Shown: one piece after another, positions 1 through 9,215 of the stretch
Numbering within the stretch: position 1 is the stretch's first letter
How the letters are laid out: each line of letters opens with the position of its first letter
NCBI GenBank assembly: GCA_947626415.1
Contig: CANQSA010000008.1
Location: forward strand, 1 to 64,000
From: an uncultured Lachnospiraceae bacterium
GTDB lineage: Bacteria > Bacillota > Clostridia > Lachnospirales > Lachnospiraceae
Direction: 5' to 3'
DNA length: 64,000 nucleotides
Program-made: the position numbers and the translations under genes
Notes under the pieces: model-generated
Database searches by the model: none
Told to the model about the DNA's origin: nothing
Seen by the model: the letters and a program-made list of their open reading frames with translations, nothing else

Positions 1-56
1 GAATAATCCCTTTTTTCATATGTCCATTTTTAGGGAACCCTTCTTCTTATCGTGTC

Positions 57-90
57 CATTCTATAGGGTATATTTTAAGGGTATATTTTA
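57..90. repeat. short tandem repeat at the 3' end of the first Rpn gene
   Basis: Two copies of GGGTATATTTTA stand head to tail just after the coding end, and the second overlaps the TAA stop at 88-90. A related pair of phrases, TGTCCATTTTTAGGG and TGTCCATTCTATAGGG, lies a little further left (about 21-68). The repeats mark the point where this gene loses the C-terminal tail found in its relative at 25306-26358. No insertion-sequence ends could be proven. Confidence 0.5.
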
Positions 91-960
91 CTGGCGTCCC
101 TCGGCGAGTCCAGCCTGGCGTCCCTCCGCAAGTCCTTCCTGTCTGCCTTCCTGTCTGCCTTCCTCTTTTAGATCAATCATTGCCTGACACATATCCACAT
201 GTCCTCCTTCCTTCTCAATATACTTTAATCCCGCATTGGTATACAGATTCACCAGCTGCGCCGCCTCCCGGCTCATATTATGAAATCCCGGGTCCGCCTC
301 CGCGATTGCTCTGATATTCGCCAGATTCCCGGAAAACCGGATAAACTTCAGCACATCCCTCATGTCCGTCCGGAACAGTTCGATCTCCTCCATTGACATC
401 CCATGCGGATCCACCAGATGGATCCGGTAATCATTCACCCACGACAGAACTCCGGCTTCCTGCACCGCCAGCATCTCATGCAGGCCCAGCGGCCCGTCCC
501 ACCGTTCTCCCGAAAGATTGAGCACAATGGAGAGGACCGGAACCAGCTTGTCCTCCTTCCCGAAGCCGGACAGGAACTCCGCGTTGCTTCCCCACTGACG
601 CTGTTTCAGACGGCTCCGCTTCCGTTCCTTCACCTGCCTGTCATAGGTCAGGCTGTCCCACAGCATGGTACGCACCGGCATGGCGTAATTCGTATGCGAC
701 TGCGGCTCAATCCCCAGGATCAGGTACTCCTGTCTGCCGTCGCACATATGTGACAGCAGTTTGAGTCCGTCCCGGAACCGCTGCGCGGCAGGTATGCCGT
801 TCTCCGGCGCATCCTGCAGCAGAACCTCGTTCGTATCCATCTCCGTCAGGTCCTCCGGAGAGACGCGCTGTTCTCCGCCGTAGAGCGCCACATTGACCAG
901 GTCGGCAAAGACCGCGTTGTCCCGCAGGTATGCCTTCGCTGCGATATCTTTTCTACCCAT
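88..960 (-). CDS. Rpn-family PD-(D/E)XK nuclease / putative transposase, shortened C-terminus
   Basis: A 290-residue protein of the Rpn (recombination-promoting nuclease, transposase_31/PDDEXK_2) type. Seen: the N-terminal MGRKDIAAKAYLRDN followed by FADLVNVALYGG, the central LILGIEPQSHTNYAMPVR segment carrying the E-x-Q part of the nuclease core, and a C-terminal EGRQEGLAEGRQ low-complexity repeat. The protein ends inside that repeat. Its relative at 25306-26358 continues about 50 residues past its own repeat, so this copy is probably truncated. Family members cut DNA and promote RecA-independent recombination; activity here is not shown. It is monocistronic, with its own promoter about 150 bases upstream and a long untranslated leader. 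Confidence 0.8.
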   Translation of the reverse strand: MGRKDIAAKAYLRDNAVFADLVNVALYGGEQRVSPEDLTEMDTNEVLLQDAPENGIPAAQRFRDGLKLLSHMCDGRQEYLILGIEPQSHTNYAMPVRTMLWDSLTYDRQVKERKRSRLKQRQWGSNAEFLSGFGKEDKLVPVLSIVLNLSGERWDGPLGLHEMLAVQEAGVLSWVNDYRIHLVDPHGMSMEEIELFRTDMRDVLKFIRFSGNLANIRAIAEADPGFHNMSREAAQLVNLYTNAGLKYIEKEGGHVDMCQAMIDLKEEGRQEGRQEGLAEGRQAGLAEGRQ

Positions 961-1213
961 ACATTTACCTCCAGTATAACATAAATATTTTATTTTTCAA
1001 TATAAAATTCTATTGTAGGATTTATTTTTTGCTTTTTTCTTGCTAACATTTCTCTCATACACTTTTTCTTGTTTATTATCTTCGTTTTAATGATTCACAC
1101 ATTGTTTATTCATATAGTATTACATAAGCCTCTTTTTGTCAATCATATTTTTGATTTTTTAAGCGCTGCCTGCCTGTTTAAACCGCATACAGCGCTTACG
1201 CACCGTCAGGCGC
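961..1213. other. AT-rich gene-free leader region of the Rpn gene
   Basis: No gene is seen in this stretch. It holds the Rpn promoter (about 1114-1142) and a long AT-rich untranslated leader on the minus strand. An 11-base inverted pair around AAGCGCTG...CAGCGCTT (about 1159-1198) may form a hairpin. The matching region of the second Rpn gene (26359-26500) is similarly AT-rich and has the same promoter layout. Confidence 0.5.
1114..1142 (-). promoter_or_regulatory. sigma-A promoter of the first Rpn gene
   Basis: On the minus strand a perfect -35 TTGACA (1137-1142) is followed after 17 bases by TACTAT (1114-1119). The start of transcription would be about 145 bases before the ATG. The -35 and the following AAAAGAG match the promoter of the second Rpn gene. 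Confidence 0.65.
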
Positions 1214-1260
1214 AAAAAAAATGATCTTGAATGCCCAAAACACGGGACTTTCAAGATCAT
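1214..1260 (-). terminator. intrinsic terminator of the tRNA operon
   Basis: On the minus strand, eleven-base arms (1221-1231 and 1250-1260, ATGATCTTGAA/TTCAAGATCAT) extended by a GC-rich inner stem are followed by a run of T (A on the plus strand at 1214-1220). It lies a few bases after the tRNA-Cys 3' end. Confidence 0.85.
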
Positions 1261-1268
1261 TTTCATCG

Positions 1269-1339
1269 AGGCGACAACCAGATTCGAACTGGTGATGACG
1301 GTGTTGCAGACCGGAGCCTTACCACTTGGCTATGTCGCC
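1269..1339 (-). tRNA. tRNA-Cys (anticodon GCA)
   Basis: A 71-base cloverleaf on the minus strand with acceptor arms GGCGACA/TGTCGCC, discriminator U, D-arm AGCCAAGTGGTAAGGC, anticodon loop CTGCAAC giving GCA, and T-arm with GTTCGAATC. The CCA end is not encoded, so the cell must add it. It is co-transcribed with tRNA-Glu. Confidence 0.96.
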
Positions 1340-1424
1340 ATATTCAGTTATCATGTGTTTTCCACACAGCTATTATAGTATACCTGTTCTTGTTTTATGT
1401 GTCAAGAACAAAAATAAACCAAAA

Positions 1425-1496
1425 TGACTCCGACGGGAATCGAACCCGTGTTACCACCGTGAAAGGGTGGTGTCTTAACCGCTTGACCACGGAGCC
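1425..1496 (-). tRNA. tRNA-Glu (anticodon UUC)
   Basis: A 72-base cloverleaf on the minus strand with acceptor GGCTCCG/CGGAGTC (one G-U pair), discriminator A, anticodon loop CTTTCAC giving UUC, and T-arm with GTTCGATTC. No encoded CCA. It is the first gene of a two-tRNA operon that ends at the terminator at 1214-1260. Confidence 0.96.
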
Positions 1497-1523
1497 ACAT
1501 ACGCCGCTTACGCAGCGTATTGA

Positions 1524-1552
1524 ATTCTATCATATAATTTGCGGGGTTGCAA
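1524..1552 (-). promoter_or_regulatory. promoter of the tRNA-Glu/tRNA-Cys operon
   Basis: Minus-strand TTGCAA (1547-1552), 17-base spacer, TAGAAT (1524-1529), placed about 28 bases upstream of the mature tRNA-Glu 5' end. It starts only 8 bases after the stop of the upstream large gene. Confidence 0.65.
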
Positions 1553-1559
1553 GTACTTT

Positions 1560-4500
1560 TTATAATAAAAGCGGTGATACGATATGAGCGGTCACAGATC
1601 CCATTCCTATAACGCCCCGTCCGATCACAACTCCGTCTATAACCTGAGGCGGCAAGGCAGCCTTAATTTTATCAAATCCCATTACTTCATCCACAAGAGA
1701 ACCGCAGCTGTTAATACAGTATCCGATCACATCCGCTAAGAACGCCTTTCTGTCGGTTTTCAGTATTTCAGGATGCATCGTATAGGTCTTGTTACCATAG
1801 GTGATTTCTGTTCGTGATAAATCCAGCCTTCGCGCATTGTCTGCCGACCAGGCTTCAAAGATAAGCGACGCGATACTCATTACAATGCTGATACCGTTAG
1901 ATATATTCAGCATTATTTCCCGTGACCCCCTGTTCAATGTTTTCCGATTCACCAAAAGAGCCGTAACCAGGGATGTGGCGTTGCAGCACAGGGACCATCC
2001 CGTATCAATAAACCATAGCAGATTAAATGCCCTTGTCGGAAAATCAGAATCATAGTCCATAGGGCTGTAATAACCATATCCGCAGCCCATTGACAAGCCA
2101 AACACAGATACGTTAATTACGATTTCAATGCTATCCCCCACATATGAAACCGGCGCATTCCCGCTGCCATCTTTCGACACAATAATCTGCATACAATGGT
2201 AAAGCATATCAACCAGATATATGCCCGCCTGACACCAATGCAGCGCAGTGACAATCTCTTTTTTTGCTCCCGTCGGCAGTTCCCGCTTCGACATCTCTTC
2301 CAGATGGTAAGAATCATTATCCCACTCCGCAGCTTTTTTCGCCGCCATATCCGGGTTCCATAAAATCTGTGCGTCTGTAAATGCCGGCGGCATGGGAAAT
2401 TCCTTCTTTTTTACATTTTCCAGCATTTCCTTACTCACCGCCGACCGGCCGGTGGCCGTATGGAAAATCAGATTGATCAGGAACGCAGGTATGATACAGA
2501 TCACATCCAGCAGGGAAAATTCCTCGATACCGCAATAAGAAAGCACTGTAGAAATAAACGGAATTCTGATCTGGGTATTGATGACTTTCCACAGCCAGTC
2601 AAAGGCCGCGATAACAAGGTCAAATACCGCTTCGGTAACTGTTTTGGCGGCGTCCAGCACCTTTACGGCAAGCAGGCCCGCCAGTTTCTTTAAAAAGACC
2701 AGAAAATCAGAAAATTCATTTTCCCCCTGCGGTATATGCATAACGATAGCGCGTATCTGTTCCGTCATCTCAACCGGTTTCAGACCATCTGTCAGCTTCC
2801 GGAGTTTTTCCGCGCGCTCTCTGACTTCCTTCGGCGGCTCCGGTATCGATAATTTTATATGCAGAAAGTCTCCCTGCTTAAAAATAGAATCAAACAGAAA
2901 CAAATTAGCCGCATTCATCTCCAGTGGGATCGGGCTGCTCTGTTCGGGTTTAACCGTTCCGGGAGCAAGTCCCGCCCATTTTTCTATGGTCGAAATACAC
3001 TCCTCCATTTTTTTCACAAGAAATTCTCTGGAATCTATCGTATATTTTCTTAATCCCTTGTACCCCTGCTGCGCGCAATATTTCATCATCTCTTTCATGC
3101 GCACAGCCCCATCGATATCCAAAAATGTCAGGAGCCATTTCAAAATTTTATCTACGGGAATCCCTGCGAATTCCAGTACCTTTACCAGACACTTCAGGAT
3201 TTTTCCTAGCGTATCCAGCACAATGGTAATGACTTCTTCTCCAATTTGAATCACAAAATGAATCACGTCGGATACCACCTTAACCACGAAGGAAATCGCC
3301 TTGCCAAGCGTCTGATTCCAGAATGCTTTCGCTTTATCACAGACATAATTCCACGCCTCTTCCAGGTAATACCCCAGGTCGTCCCAGAATCCGTCTTCCG
3401 GATTCGCGGCGGACAGATAATAGCGGTTTCCGTTTCGAGCCTGAATCTTCGCATAACTGTCCGACAGACTTGCGATAGTAGCTGCCGCTGCTTTCAGCTG
3501 TTTGTCGCTGAGTCCGGCCGCAAGCTTTGTCTTTTTCCCGTGCATATCCACAATCTGTGCTGCCTGCAGCTTTTCTTTGCTATTCAGCTGAAGCAATTTT
3601 TCATACGAAGACTTCCCCGCGAAAATTTCCAGTTTTTTATTTTCATCCGCATCATTGGATGCCACACTGATCTGAAACGGCGGCGGATTCAGATCCGAAG
3701 CATGCTGTACTACATCGATCATACCGGCCGCATCGGAAGTGACTGTCAGGTCTGTAAAGCGGTAATAGGTTTGATTGATATACGCCTCAACGGGGTGGGG
3801 AGCGGTAAGCCTGACTTTATCCATCGGATGTTCTGTTATGATCTTCGTAACAAACGCCTGAAACATAACGCTTTCTCCGGTATCGGTCTGAATGCTGACC
3901 GGATGGCAGTCGAAACTCCCGTCTTCCGCGTTCCGGGTTCCGAAAATCAACTCTTTTTTTGTGCAGATCGTAATGGCGGCGGGTGTCACGGAAAAAAATA
4001 CAATACCGTCCCGGAATACCATGGGTTCTGCGAACTTTCCGTATTTTCCATCTGCTGTCAGTCTGGCGAATGTATAGGACAGCCTTCCGCTTTTATTGAG
4101 AACCCAAACATATATTTTTTGTTTTTTCGTATCGATATAAGCTGAAATTTTAACCGCGCCCGCAAAATAATCCGATGTAAGGACCTCGTCAAAATTGGAA
4201 TCGGAAATATGAGCATAATCATGCTGTTTTTCATACGGATACAGGTACAGCTTATTTTTTCCAATACCGAACACATGGGTTCCCTGTCTGTTCCGCAGCT
4301 GACAGGTTCCGATGCAGGTAAGCCCAGTAGCGGGGATTGCCAGTCGGATCGGATCCGGCGGCGACTCACTGAAAATATTGGTGACGGGCGTATAGAGAAA
4401 CTGATCCGAACCGCTATAAGTACCCAGGGTATAAACGCCGTCCACCGGTTGTTTATCCGCCCGTCCGCAGACGGAAGCCCGAATCTGCTGAAAATCAGCG

Positions 4501-5006
4501 GCAAGCGCATAATAAGAAACTGCTGCCGGACGATCTGCGGTAAAATACGCGATAAACTGCTCCAGTTTCCCTGTCTCGTTTTTCATCATAACGGCAATGG
4601 TCGCCTCTGTACCCTGACTGTTGACAAACAAATCCACAGGCGTCAGTTTTCTGCCGCCCAGGACGCCGGAAAAATCCAGCTTACGGAAATTTTTTTCCGT
4701 TACTGCCGCCGCTTTATCTGTCACACAGGTATATACCGTTTGCCCGCCAATCAGCGCCATGGCGAAATATTTGCTTTCTCCCATTCTGGTCGCCGCGAAC
4801 CGGCTGCATTTTGCGTACACTTTTCTCCTGTGAAACTGCGTTTTTTCTCCCGATTGTTCTTCATAGACATACAGATTTCGATCTGTACCCACTGTAAACA
4901 ATCCTCTGTATGTATCCGACTGCAGCAGAACAATATCATTTTCCACACTGACTGTCTGCATCCGCGCCATATAATCAAGCACATCCGTACTTATTTTTAA
5001 TGCCAT
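1560..5006 (-). CDS. large protein of unknown function with hydrophobic helical C-terminal half
   Basis: About 1148 residues. The start is set at the ATG at 5006 because AAAGGAG lies just upstream; a longer reading would run into the preceding gene. The N-terminal 450 residues are rich in short beta-like stretches with repeated readout phrases (GLFTVGTDRNLYVYEE, HVFGIGKNKLYLY), as in a beta-propeller. The middle and C-terminal parts contain long amphipathic or hydrophobic helices (around FVVKVVSDVIHFVIQIGEE and the following 100 residues) and several segments that could insert in a membrane. No signal peptide is seen. It is the second gene of an operon, two bases after its partner at 5009-6934. 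I do not recognise a characterised family. The layout would fit a large effector or pore-forming-type protein, but that is only a guess. Confidence 0.75.
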   Translation of the reverse strand: MALKISTDVLDYMARMQTVSVENDIVLLQSDTYRGLFTVGTDRNLYVYEEQSGEKTQFHRRKVYAKCSRFAATRMGESKYFAMALIGGQTVYTCVTDKAAAVTEKNFRKLDFSGVLGGRKLTPVDLFVNSQGTEATIAVMMKNETGKLEQFIAYFTADRPAAVSYYALAADFQQIRASVCGRADKQPVDGVYTLGTYSGSDQFLYTPVTNIFSESPPDPIRLAIPATGLTCIGTCQLRNRQGTHVFGIGKNKLYLYPYEKQHDYAHISDSNFDEVLTSDYFAGAVKISAYIDTKKQKIYVWVLNKSGRLSYTFARLTADGKYGKFAEPMVFRDGIVFFSVTPAAITICTKKELIFGTRNAEDGSFDCHPVSIQTDTGESVMFQAFVTKIITEHPMDKVRLTAPHPVEAYINQTYYRFTDLTVTSDAAGMIDVVQHASDLNPPPFQISVASNDADENKKLEIFAGKSSYEKLLQLNSKEKLQAAQIVDMHGKKTKLAAGLSDKQLKAAAATIASLSDSYAKIQARNGNRYYLSAANPEDGFWDDLGYYLEEAWNYVCDKAKAFWNQTLGKAISFVVKVVSDVIHFVIQIGEEVITIVLDTLGKILKCLVKVLEFAGIPVDKILKWLLTFLDIDGAVRMKEMMKYCAQQGYKGLRKYTIDSREFLVKKMEECISTIEKWAGLAPGTVKPEQSSPIPLEMNAANLFLFDSIFKQGDFLHIKLSIPEPPKEVRERAEKLRKLTDGLKPVEMTEQIRAIVMHIPQGENEFSDFLVFLKKLAGLLAVKVLDAAKTVTEAVFDLVIAAFDWLWKVINTQIRIPFISTVLSYCGIEEFSLLDVICIIPAFLINLIFHTATGRSAVSKEMLENVKKKEFPMPPAFTDAQILWNPDMAAKKAAEWDNDSYHLEEMSKRELPTGAKKEIVTALHWCQAGIYLVDMLYHCMQIIVSKDGSGNAPVSYVGDSIEIVINVSVFGLSMGCGYGYYSPMDYDSDFPTRAFNLLWFIDTGWSLCCNATSLVTALLVNRKTLNRGSREIMLNISNGISIVMSIASLIFEAWSADNARRLDLSRTEITYGNKTYTMHPEILKTDRKAFLADVIGYCINSCGSLVDEVMGFDKIKAALPPQVIDGVVIGRGVIGMGSVTAHIVSPLLL

Positions 5007-5008
5007 AA

Positions 5009-6934
5009 TCAGCTGCTCCTTTCCGTATGATTTTGAGAACCGCTCCCACTCCCATTCAGCAGGGAAGCTTCCAATTCCGGATTTACATATTTCACGTTTG
5101 CGCAAAAATCTCCGTATTTTGAAAACTCTTCATTGCTGAACGTAAAGGATTTGCTTCCCAGCATAACCCAGTTTGCATATCCCAGATAAGAATTCGCGAA
5201 TTCATTTTTCATAGTGTTTACAACCTGTAAAATACAGTTTTCGACATCACCGGTAATCCCCTTCACCATGGAATTGATTGCTCCAAAAGAAGCGAACTGA
5301 GACCAGCCGCTAATATCTAATGTCTTACCCAGATCTTGATCCGTTACGCTTTTCAGCAGCGAAACCTTTCCATAGGCGTTGACACTGATTCCCAGACTGC
5401 ATTTCAGCTTGTGATGGTAAATATTTCCGGTAGAATGGCCGGAATCATAGTCAATATCCGTATAGAGAATGATCTCTACTTCATAGATGATCGCGGGATA
5501 GGTAACGCCTCCGCTCTCCATGGTTCCCCACTTTGCCGTGCAGTAAAACTTATAATCAAAGCTCAGCTGGCCGGTTGCCGCAAAGATCGGCGGAACATAC
5601 ACGGTTATATGTTTTGATTTGGAACGATATCGGTATTCCGGATAATGGTACTGATTATCCTTGGCAGAAAAGGTAAAACTTCCGGAATCCGCCGACTTAT
5701 CTTCTTTCATGTCATAGCAGTATTTCATGTCAAAGACGGTTTTTCCGTCTCCCTCCATGCGCGCAATAAAATGTCTGCGCAGTTTGGAAATAATATCCTT
5801 TTTAAAATCCCCGTCCAGTTTTTCAAAAAAGATATCCCTGCAGATTGCCATGACGCCGGATTTGGCGTGGGGATCTGAAGGCAAGACCCAATCCCAGCCA
5901 TAATCCTGCGGCATAATGGCCTCTCCGGCCGTACTCATAATATAATTTAAGGTTTTGTAGCCGGGATCTTTGATATGCGGACCTTTGGTAACCGAAAACG
6001 TATACTGGTTCGGTTTAAACATATATGCATAGCCATTTTTCCGTGACGGGAGGATCGCATAGCCGTTTACCAGCGCATTTTCCAGGTTATTCTGAATAAA
6101 TCTCTGAAATGCTCCCACTATATTGATCTGCGTTTTTTCATTTACATTTTTTATTTCCGGCTGGGACGCGCGGGAGAGTGTGGTCAGATCCATCATTAAC
6201 TGCCTGATCTCAAACAGATTCGCAATCTGATGTTCCGGAATATTCTCAAAATGCTCCCGCAGCTTTTCTTTAATCTCTTTGGGCAGCCTGTCATATTCCG
6301 TTCCCCGATAACAAAACAGCACGTGGTAATCAATCAGCCACGGAACGCGCTGTTCACTCTGCTTTTGTATATTCACGATAAATTTCCCCCGTTTTTCTCC
6401 CAGTTCAATTACAACAATCTCCCGGAAGCACTGGGTATACACTGCTCCGCATTTTTTCGGATCTGTGGATTCGATCAGATCCACCGGGTTAAACTTTTTT
6501 ATCTCCTCAAGCGAAAAAAAACCGGGTAATCCGGTCGTAAACTGAAACGCATTTTCTACATAGTAATTACTATACGCGTTCTCAAATATCTCCGTTTTTT
6601 CAGCAGCGGTTTGAAACAGCCGCAATGCCTCCAGCTCTGAAAACAGGCTTTTCCGCTTCAGTTCCGCCGGAAAATCGTCCGGGAGCTTCGTCATGTCCGT
6701 ATTTTTTTCAACATAAAAATAGACGCTCTCTCCTTTTTCTCCGACGGTCGAAAGCACATAGGCAGTATACATATCCGACTGCGTATACAAATGCTCTTTC
6801 AGCGTATTATTGACAGCATTCTGTGTCAACGCCGTCACGATATGATTGCCCTTTGTAAGCGCAAACTTAGATAAATTGCTATCCACTTTATCATCTCCCA
6901 TCTGACTATTGATAAGATGATTATAAAAAGTCAT
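5009..6934 (-). CDS. unrecognised 641-residue protein, partner of the downstream large protein
   Basis: First gene of a two-gene operon. Starts at 6934 or at 6901 (second Met) are both possible, because neither has a strong ribosome site. There is no signal peptide, no clear membrane segment and no cysteine-rich part. The N-terminal part has an A-x-x-QNAVNNTLKEHL phrase. The C-terminal half is beta-rich (HITVYVPPIFAATGQLSFDY, IIYEVEIILYTDIDYD) and ends in a Ser/Gly-rich tail. The alternation of a long beta-rich body with phrases such as GWDWVLPSDP loosely recalls the lipid-binding TULIP/P47 proteins of clostridial toxin clusters; this is a weak resemblance, not an assignment. The tight spacing to the next gene implies that the two proteins work together. 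Confidence 0.75.
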   Translation of the reverse strand: MTFYNHLINSQMGDDKVDSNLSKFALTKGNHIVTALTQNAVNNTLKEHLYTQSDMYTAYVLSTVGEKGESVYFYVEKNTDMTKLPDDFPAELKRKSLFSELEALRLFQTAAEKTEIFENAYSNYYVENAFQFTTGLPGFFSLEEIKKFNPVDLIESTDPKKCGAVYTQCFREIVVIELGEKRGKFIVNIQKQSEQRVPWLIDYHVLFCYRGTEYDRLPKEIKEKLREHFENIPEHQIANLFEIRQLMMDLTTLSRASQPEIKNVNEKTQINIVGAFQRFIQNNLENALVNGYAILPSRKNGYAYMFKPNQYTFSVTKGPHIKDPGYKTLNYIMSTAGEAIMPQDYGWDWVLPSDPHAKSGVMAICRDIFFEKLDGDFKKDIISKLRRHFIARMEGDGKTVFDMKYCYDMKEDKSADSGSFTFSAKDNQYHYPEYRYRSKSKHITVYVPPIFAATGQLSFDYKFYCTAKWGTMESGGVTYPAIIYEVEIILYTDIDYDSGHSTGNIYHHKLKCSLGISVNAYGKVSLLKSVTDQDLGKTLDISGWSQFASFGAINSMVKGITGDVENCILQVVNTMKNEFANSYLGYANWVMLGSKSFTFSNEEFSKYGDFCANVKYVNPELEASLLNGSGSGSQNHTERSS

Positions 6935-7043
6935 CGGGTCGATTTCAATTTTAACCGTTTTCTTTTTTAGACCAAATCTGTCGAATCTGTTCTCAATCTT
7001 TAAAATATCGCAAAAAAGCAGTGTTTTTTTTCAGGAAAAATGA

Positions 7044-7049
7044 TATGAT
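7044..7049 (+). promoter_or_regulatory. putative -10 box for metY
   Basis: TATGAT stands 35 bases before the metY start. The -35 position is poor (GTGTTT), so control may depend on an activator, or the real promoter lies elsewhere in this 150-base divergent gap. Confidence 0.35.
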
Positions 7050-7083
7050 AGAAGAAATTTCAGAACACAGGAGGAGCCATTTG

Positions 7084-8367
7084 ATGCGCGATTATAAAAT
7101 CAATACGAAATGTGTGCAGGCCGGCTATACGCCAGGGAACGGCGAACCGCGCCAGATTCCCATTATTCAGTCTACTACCTTTAAGTACGCGACCAGCGAG
7201 GACATGGGAAAATTATTTGACCTGGAAGCGGACGGATATTTTTATTCCCGTCTCCAGAATCCTACCAACGATTTTGTGGCTGCAAAGATTGCCGAACTGG
7301 AGGGCGGTACGGCAGGTATGCTGACCTCTTCCGGACAGGCCGCCAATTTCTTTGCGCTGTTTAATATCTGTGAATGCGGAAGCCATATCGTATCGTCTTC
7401 CTCCATTTACGGCGGAACCTTCAACCTGATCTCTGTTACTATGGCGAAAATGGGAATTGATGTGACGTTCGTTTCCCCGGACTGCACGGAAGAAGAACTG
7501 AATGCCGCTTTCCGGGAGAACACCCGAGCCGTGTTTGGAGAGACCATTGCCAATCCCGCTCTAACAGTCCTGGATATCGAGAAGTTCGCCCGGGCCGCGC
7601 ACGCGCACGGCGTACCGCTGATCATAGACAACACCTTCCCGACTCCCGTCAACTGCCGGCCCATTGAATGGGGCGCCGATATTGTAACGCATTCCACCAC
7701 CAAATATATGGACGGGCACGGCGCGGCCGTCGGCGGCGCCATTGTAGACTCCGGTAAGTTTGACTGGATGGCATATGCCGACAAGTTTCCGGGACTCTGT
7801 ACGCCGGATGAATCTTATCATGGTATTACTTACGCTGAAAAATTCGGAAAAGAAGGCGCGTTTATCACCAAGTGTACCGCGCAGCTGATGCGTGACCTGG
7901 GCTGCGTCCAGTCTCCGCAGAGCGCGTTTCTGTTGAATATGGGACTGGAATCTCTGCATGTGAGAATGGCGCGGCATGTGGAAAACGGGCAGGCCGTTGC
8001 GGAATACCTGCAGGATCACCCCAAGGTTTCCTATGTGAATTACTCCGGACTCCCCGGCAACGCTTATTATGAGACGGCGCAGAAATATCTGCCGAATGGC
8101 GGATGCGGCGTTGTATCCTTTGAGTTAAAAGGCGGACGGGAAGCTGCTGAGATTTTCATGAAAAATCTGAAGCTTGCCGCCATTGAGACGCATGTGGCGG
8201 ACGCCAGAACCTGCTGCCTGAATCCGGCTACCTCAACCCACCGTCAGATGAATGAGGAACAGCTGATTGCCGCCGGCGTTCCCGCCGGACTGGTACGGAT
8301 GTCCTGCGGTCTGGAAGACAAAGCCGACCTGATCGCGGATCTCGAGCAGGCACTGGCCGCTATCTAA
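7084..8367 (+). CDS. metY: O-acetylhomoserine sulfhydrylase
   Basis: A 427-residue PLP enzyme of the Cys/Met metabolism family that joins O-acetylhomoserine with sulfide to make homocysteine (methionine synthesis, cytoplasm). The ATG at 7084 is chosen because AGGAGG stands 8 bases upstream and the protein then begins MRDYKINTKCVQAGY, as usual for the family; an in-frame upstream Met lacks this. Motifs: TSSGQAANFFA, NTFPTP, and the PLP-binding lysine in THSTTKYMDGHG near residue 207. Length is normal for the family. It is monocistronic and followed by a strong terminator. No SAM riboswitch or T-box fits in the roughly 60 bases between the putative promoter and the start. Confidence 0.93.
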   Translation: MRDYKINTKCVQAGYTPGNGEPRQIPIIQSTTFKYATSEDMGKLFDLEADGYFYSRLQNPTNDFVAAKIAELEGGTAGMLTSSGQAANFFALFNICECGSHIVSSSSIYGGTFNLISVTMAKMGIDVTFVSPDCTEEELNAAFRENTRAVFGETIANPALTVLDIEKFARAAHAHGVPLIIDNTFPTPVNCRPIEWGADIVTHSTTKYMDGHGAAVGGAIVDSGKFDWMAYADKFPGLCTPDESYHGITYAEKFGKEGAFITKCTAQLMRDLGCVQSPQSAFLLNMGLESLHVRMARHVENGQAVAEYLQDHPKVSYVNYSGLPGNAYYETAQKYLPNGGCGVVSFELKGGREAAEIFMKNLKLAAIETHVADARTCCLNPATSTHRQMNEEQLIAAGVPAGLVRMSCGLEDKADLIADLEQALAAI

Positions 8368-8400
8368 ATCCGGTTGCCGCTCGCTTTCATAAAAACAAAA

Positions 8401-8461
8401 ACCCCGTTTTATCTTCCCGCCGATACCATTTTCAGCATCGGCAAAGGAAATAAAACGGGGT
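8401..8461. terminator. two-stem bidirectional terminator between metY and the CvpA gene
   Basis: Outer arms ACCCCGTTTTAT (8401-8412) and ATAAAACGGGGT (8450-8461) enclose an inner stem GCCGAT/ATCGGC (8419-8442). The plus side is followed by TCTTTTATTT and the minus side by T-rich sequence, so it can end both converging transcripts. Confidence 0.85.
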
Positions 8462-8476
8462 CTTTTATTTGGAATC

Positions 8477-9193
8477 CTATCTGTTCAGCAGATATAACAG
8501 CGGATTGTGAACATAAATAAAGTTGGTGATCGGATTGTCGGTGACCGCCTCCATCATTTCTCTGCCGGGGGCGGTAGCCGCCGTCGCCATCAGGATCAGG
8601 CACAGCACCCACAGGATCAGAAGGCCCTCCGCCAGTCCCAGCAGAAGCCCCAGCGACCGGTTAAAGGTATTCAGTACCGGCAGCTTGCTTACGATATCGC
8701 ACAATCCGATGATCAGCCGCAGGATCAGCATCACGATTATAAAGCACAAGACAAAGATTCCGGCATAGAAGATCCATTCGGTCAGTCCGTCCGCGGCGGT
8801 ATTCGCGACCGCCTCTCCGGTCAGATGCGCCAGTTCCGAGTCGAAAACCGAGTCCTCCACGGACTTTACAATGCTCTGCGGCAGTCCCAGATTCTCCAGA
8901 AGTTCACTGACCGTCTGACTCTCCAGTACGATATCTTCCAGCTCGCCGACTTCCGCGCTTTCCAGATGCCTGATCTCGTCCTTCATAAAATTATAAATCG
9001 GCTGCCGTACATTCTGATAAAAATCCGTAGGCTGTATTGCCTTTACGATCAGGGGCGTGATCAGATAAGAGATCACAAGGGAAAGCGCCACTGCCACAAA
9101 CGACAGCACGATCCGCAGAAATCCTCTGTGATACCCCGCAAATGCCATAAGCCCGAGAAAAATAATAATCCCGATTAAAATCAAATAGCCCAT
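8477..9193 (-). CDS. CvpA-family membrane protein
   Basis: A 238-residue integral membrane protein. It starts with a hydrophobic helix (LILIGIIIFLGLMAFAGY), then the GFLRIVLSFVAVALSLVISY segment and later helices near residues 140-165 and 185-210. This is the CvpA/colicin V production fold, found in many Firmicutes as a small membrane protein of uncertain role, often near envelope genes. It lies 22 bases after the DUF5711-like gene on the same strand, so both are probably one operon with the LysM gene upstream. Confidence 0.75.
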   Translation of the reverse strand: MGYLILIGIIIFLGLMAFAGYHRGFLRIVLSFVAVALSLVISYLITPLIVKAIQPTDFYQNVRQPIYNFMKDEIRHLESAEVGELEDIVLESQTVSELLENLGLPQSIVKSVEDSVFDSELAHLTGEAVANTAADGLTEWIFYAGIFVLCFIIVMLILRLIIGLCDIVSKLPVLNTFNRSLGLLLGLAEGLLILWVLCLILMATAATAPGREMMEAVTDNPITNFIYVHNPLLYLLNR

Positions 9194-9215
9194 TTTCGTC
9201 TCCTTTTCTTTTGTC

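Noticed and set aside
1159..1198. Hairpin near 1.16-1.2 kb as a second terminator
   Set aside because: The arms AAGCGCTG/CAGCGCTT are separated by a loop of about 24 bases and there is no adjacent T run strong enough to call it an intrinsic terminator.
3246..5000. Open frames of 299 and 263 codons on the plus strand
   Set aside because: They lie opposite the large coding gene, have no ribosome site, and their amino-acid makeup (many Cys, Arg, Ile, Phe, His in odd mixtures) is that of an antisense shadow.
6935..7083. SAM riboswitch or T-box before metY
   Set aside because: The gap is 150 bases, and the predicted transcript leader is about 30 bases; no characteristic stems or terminator were seen.
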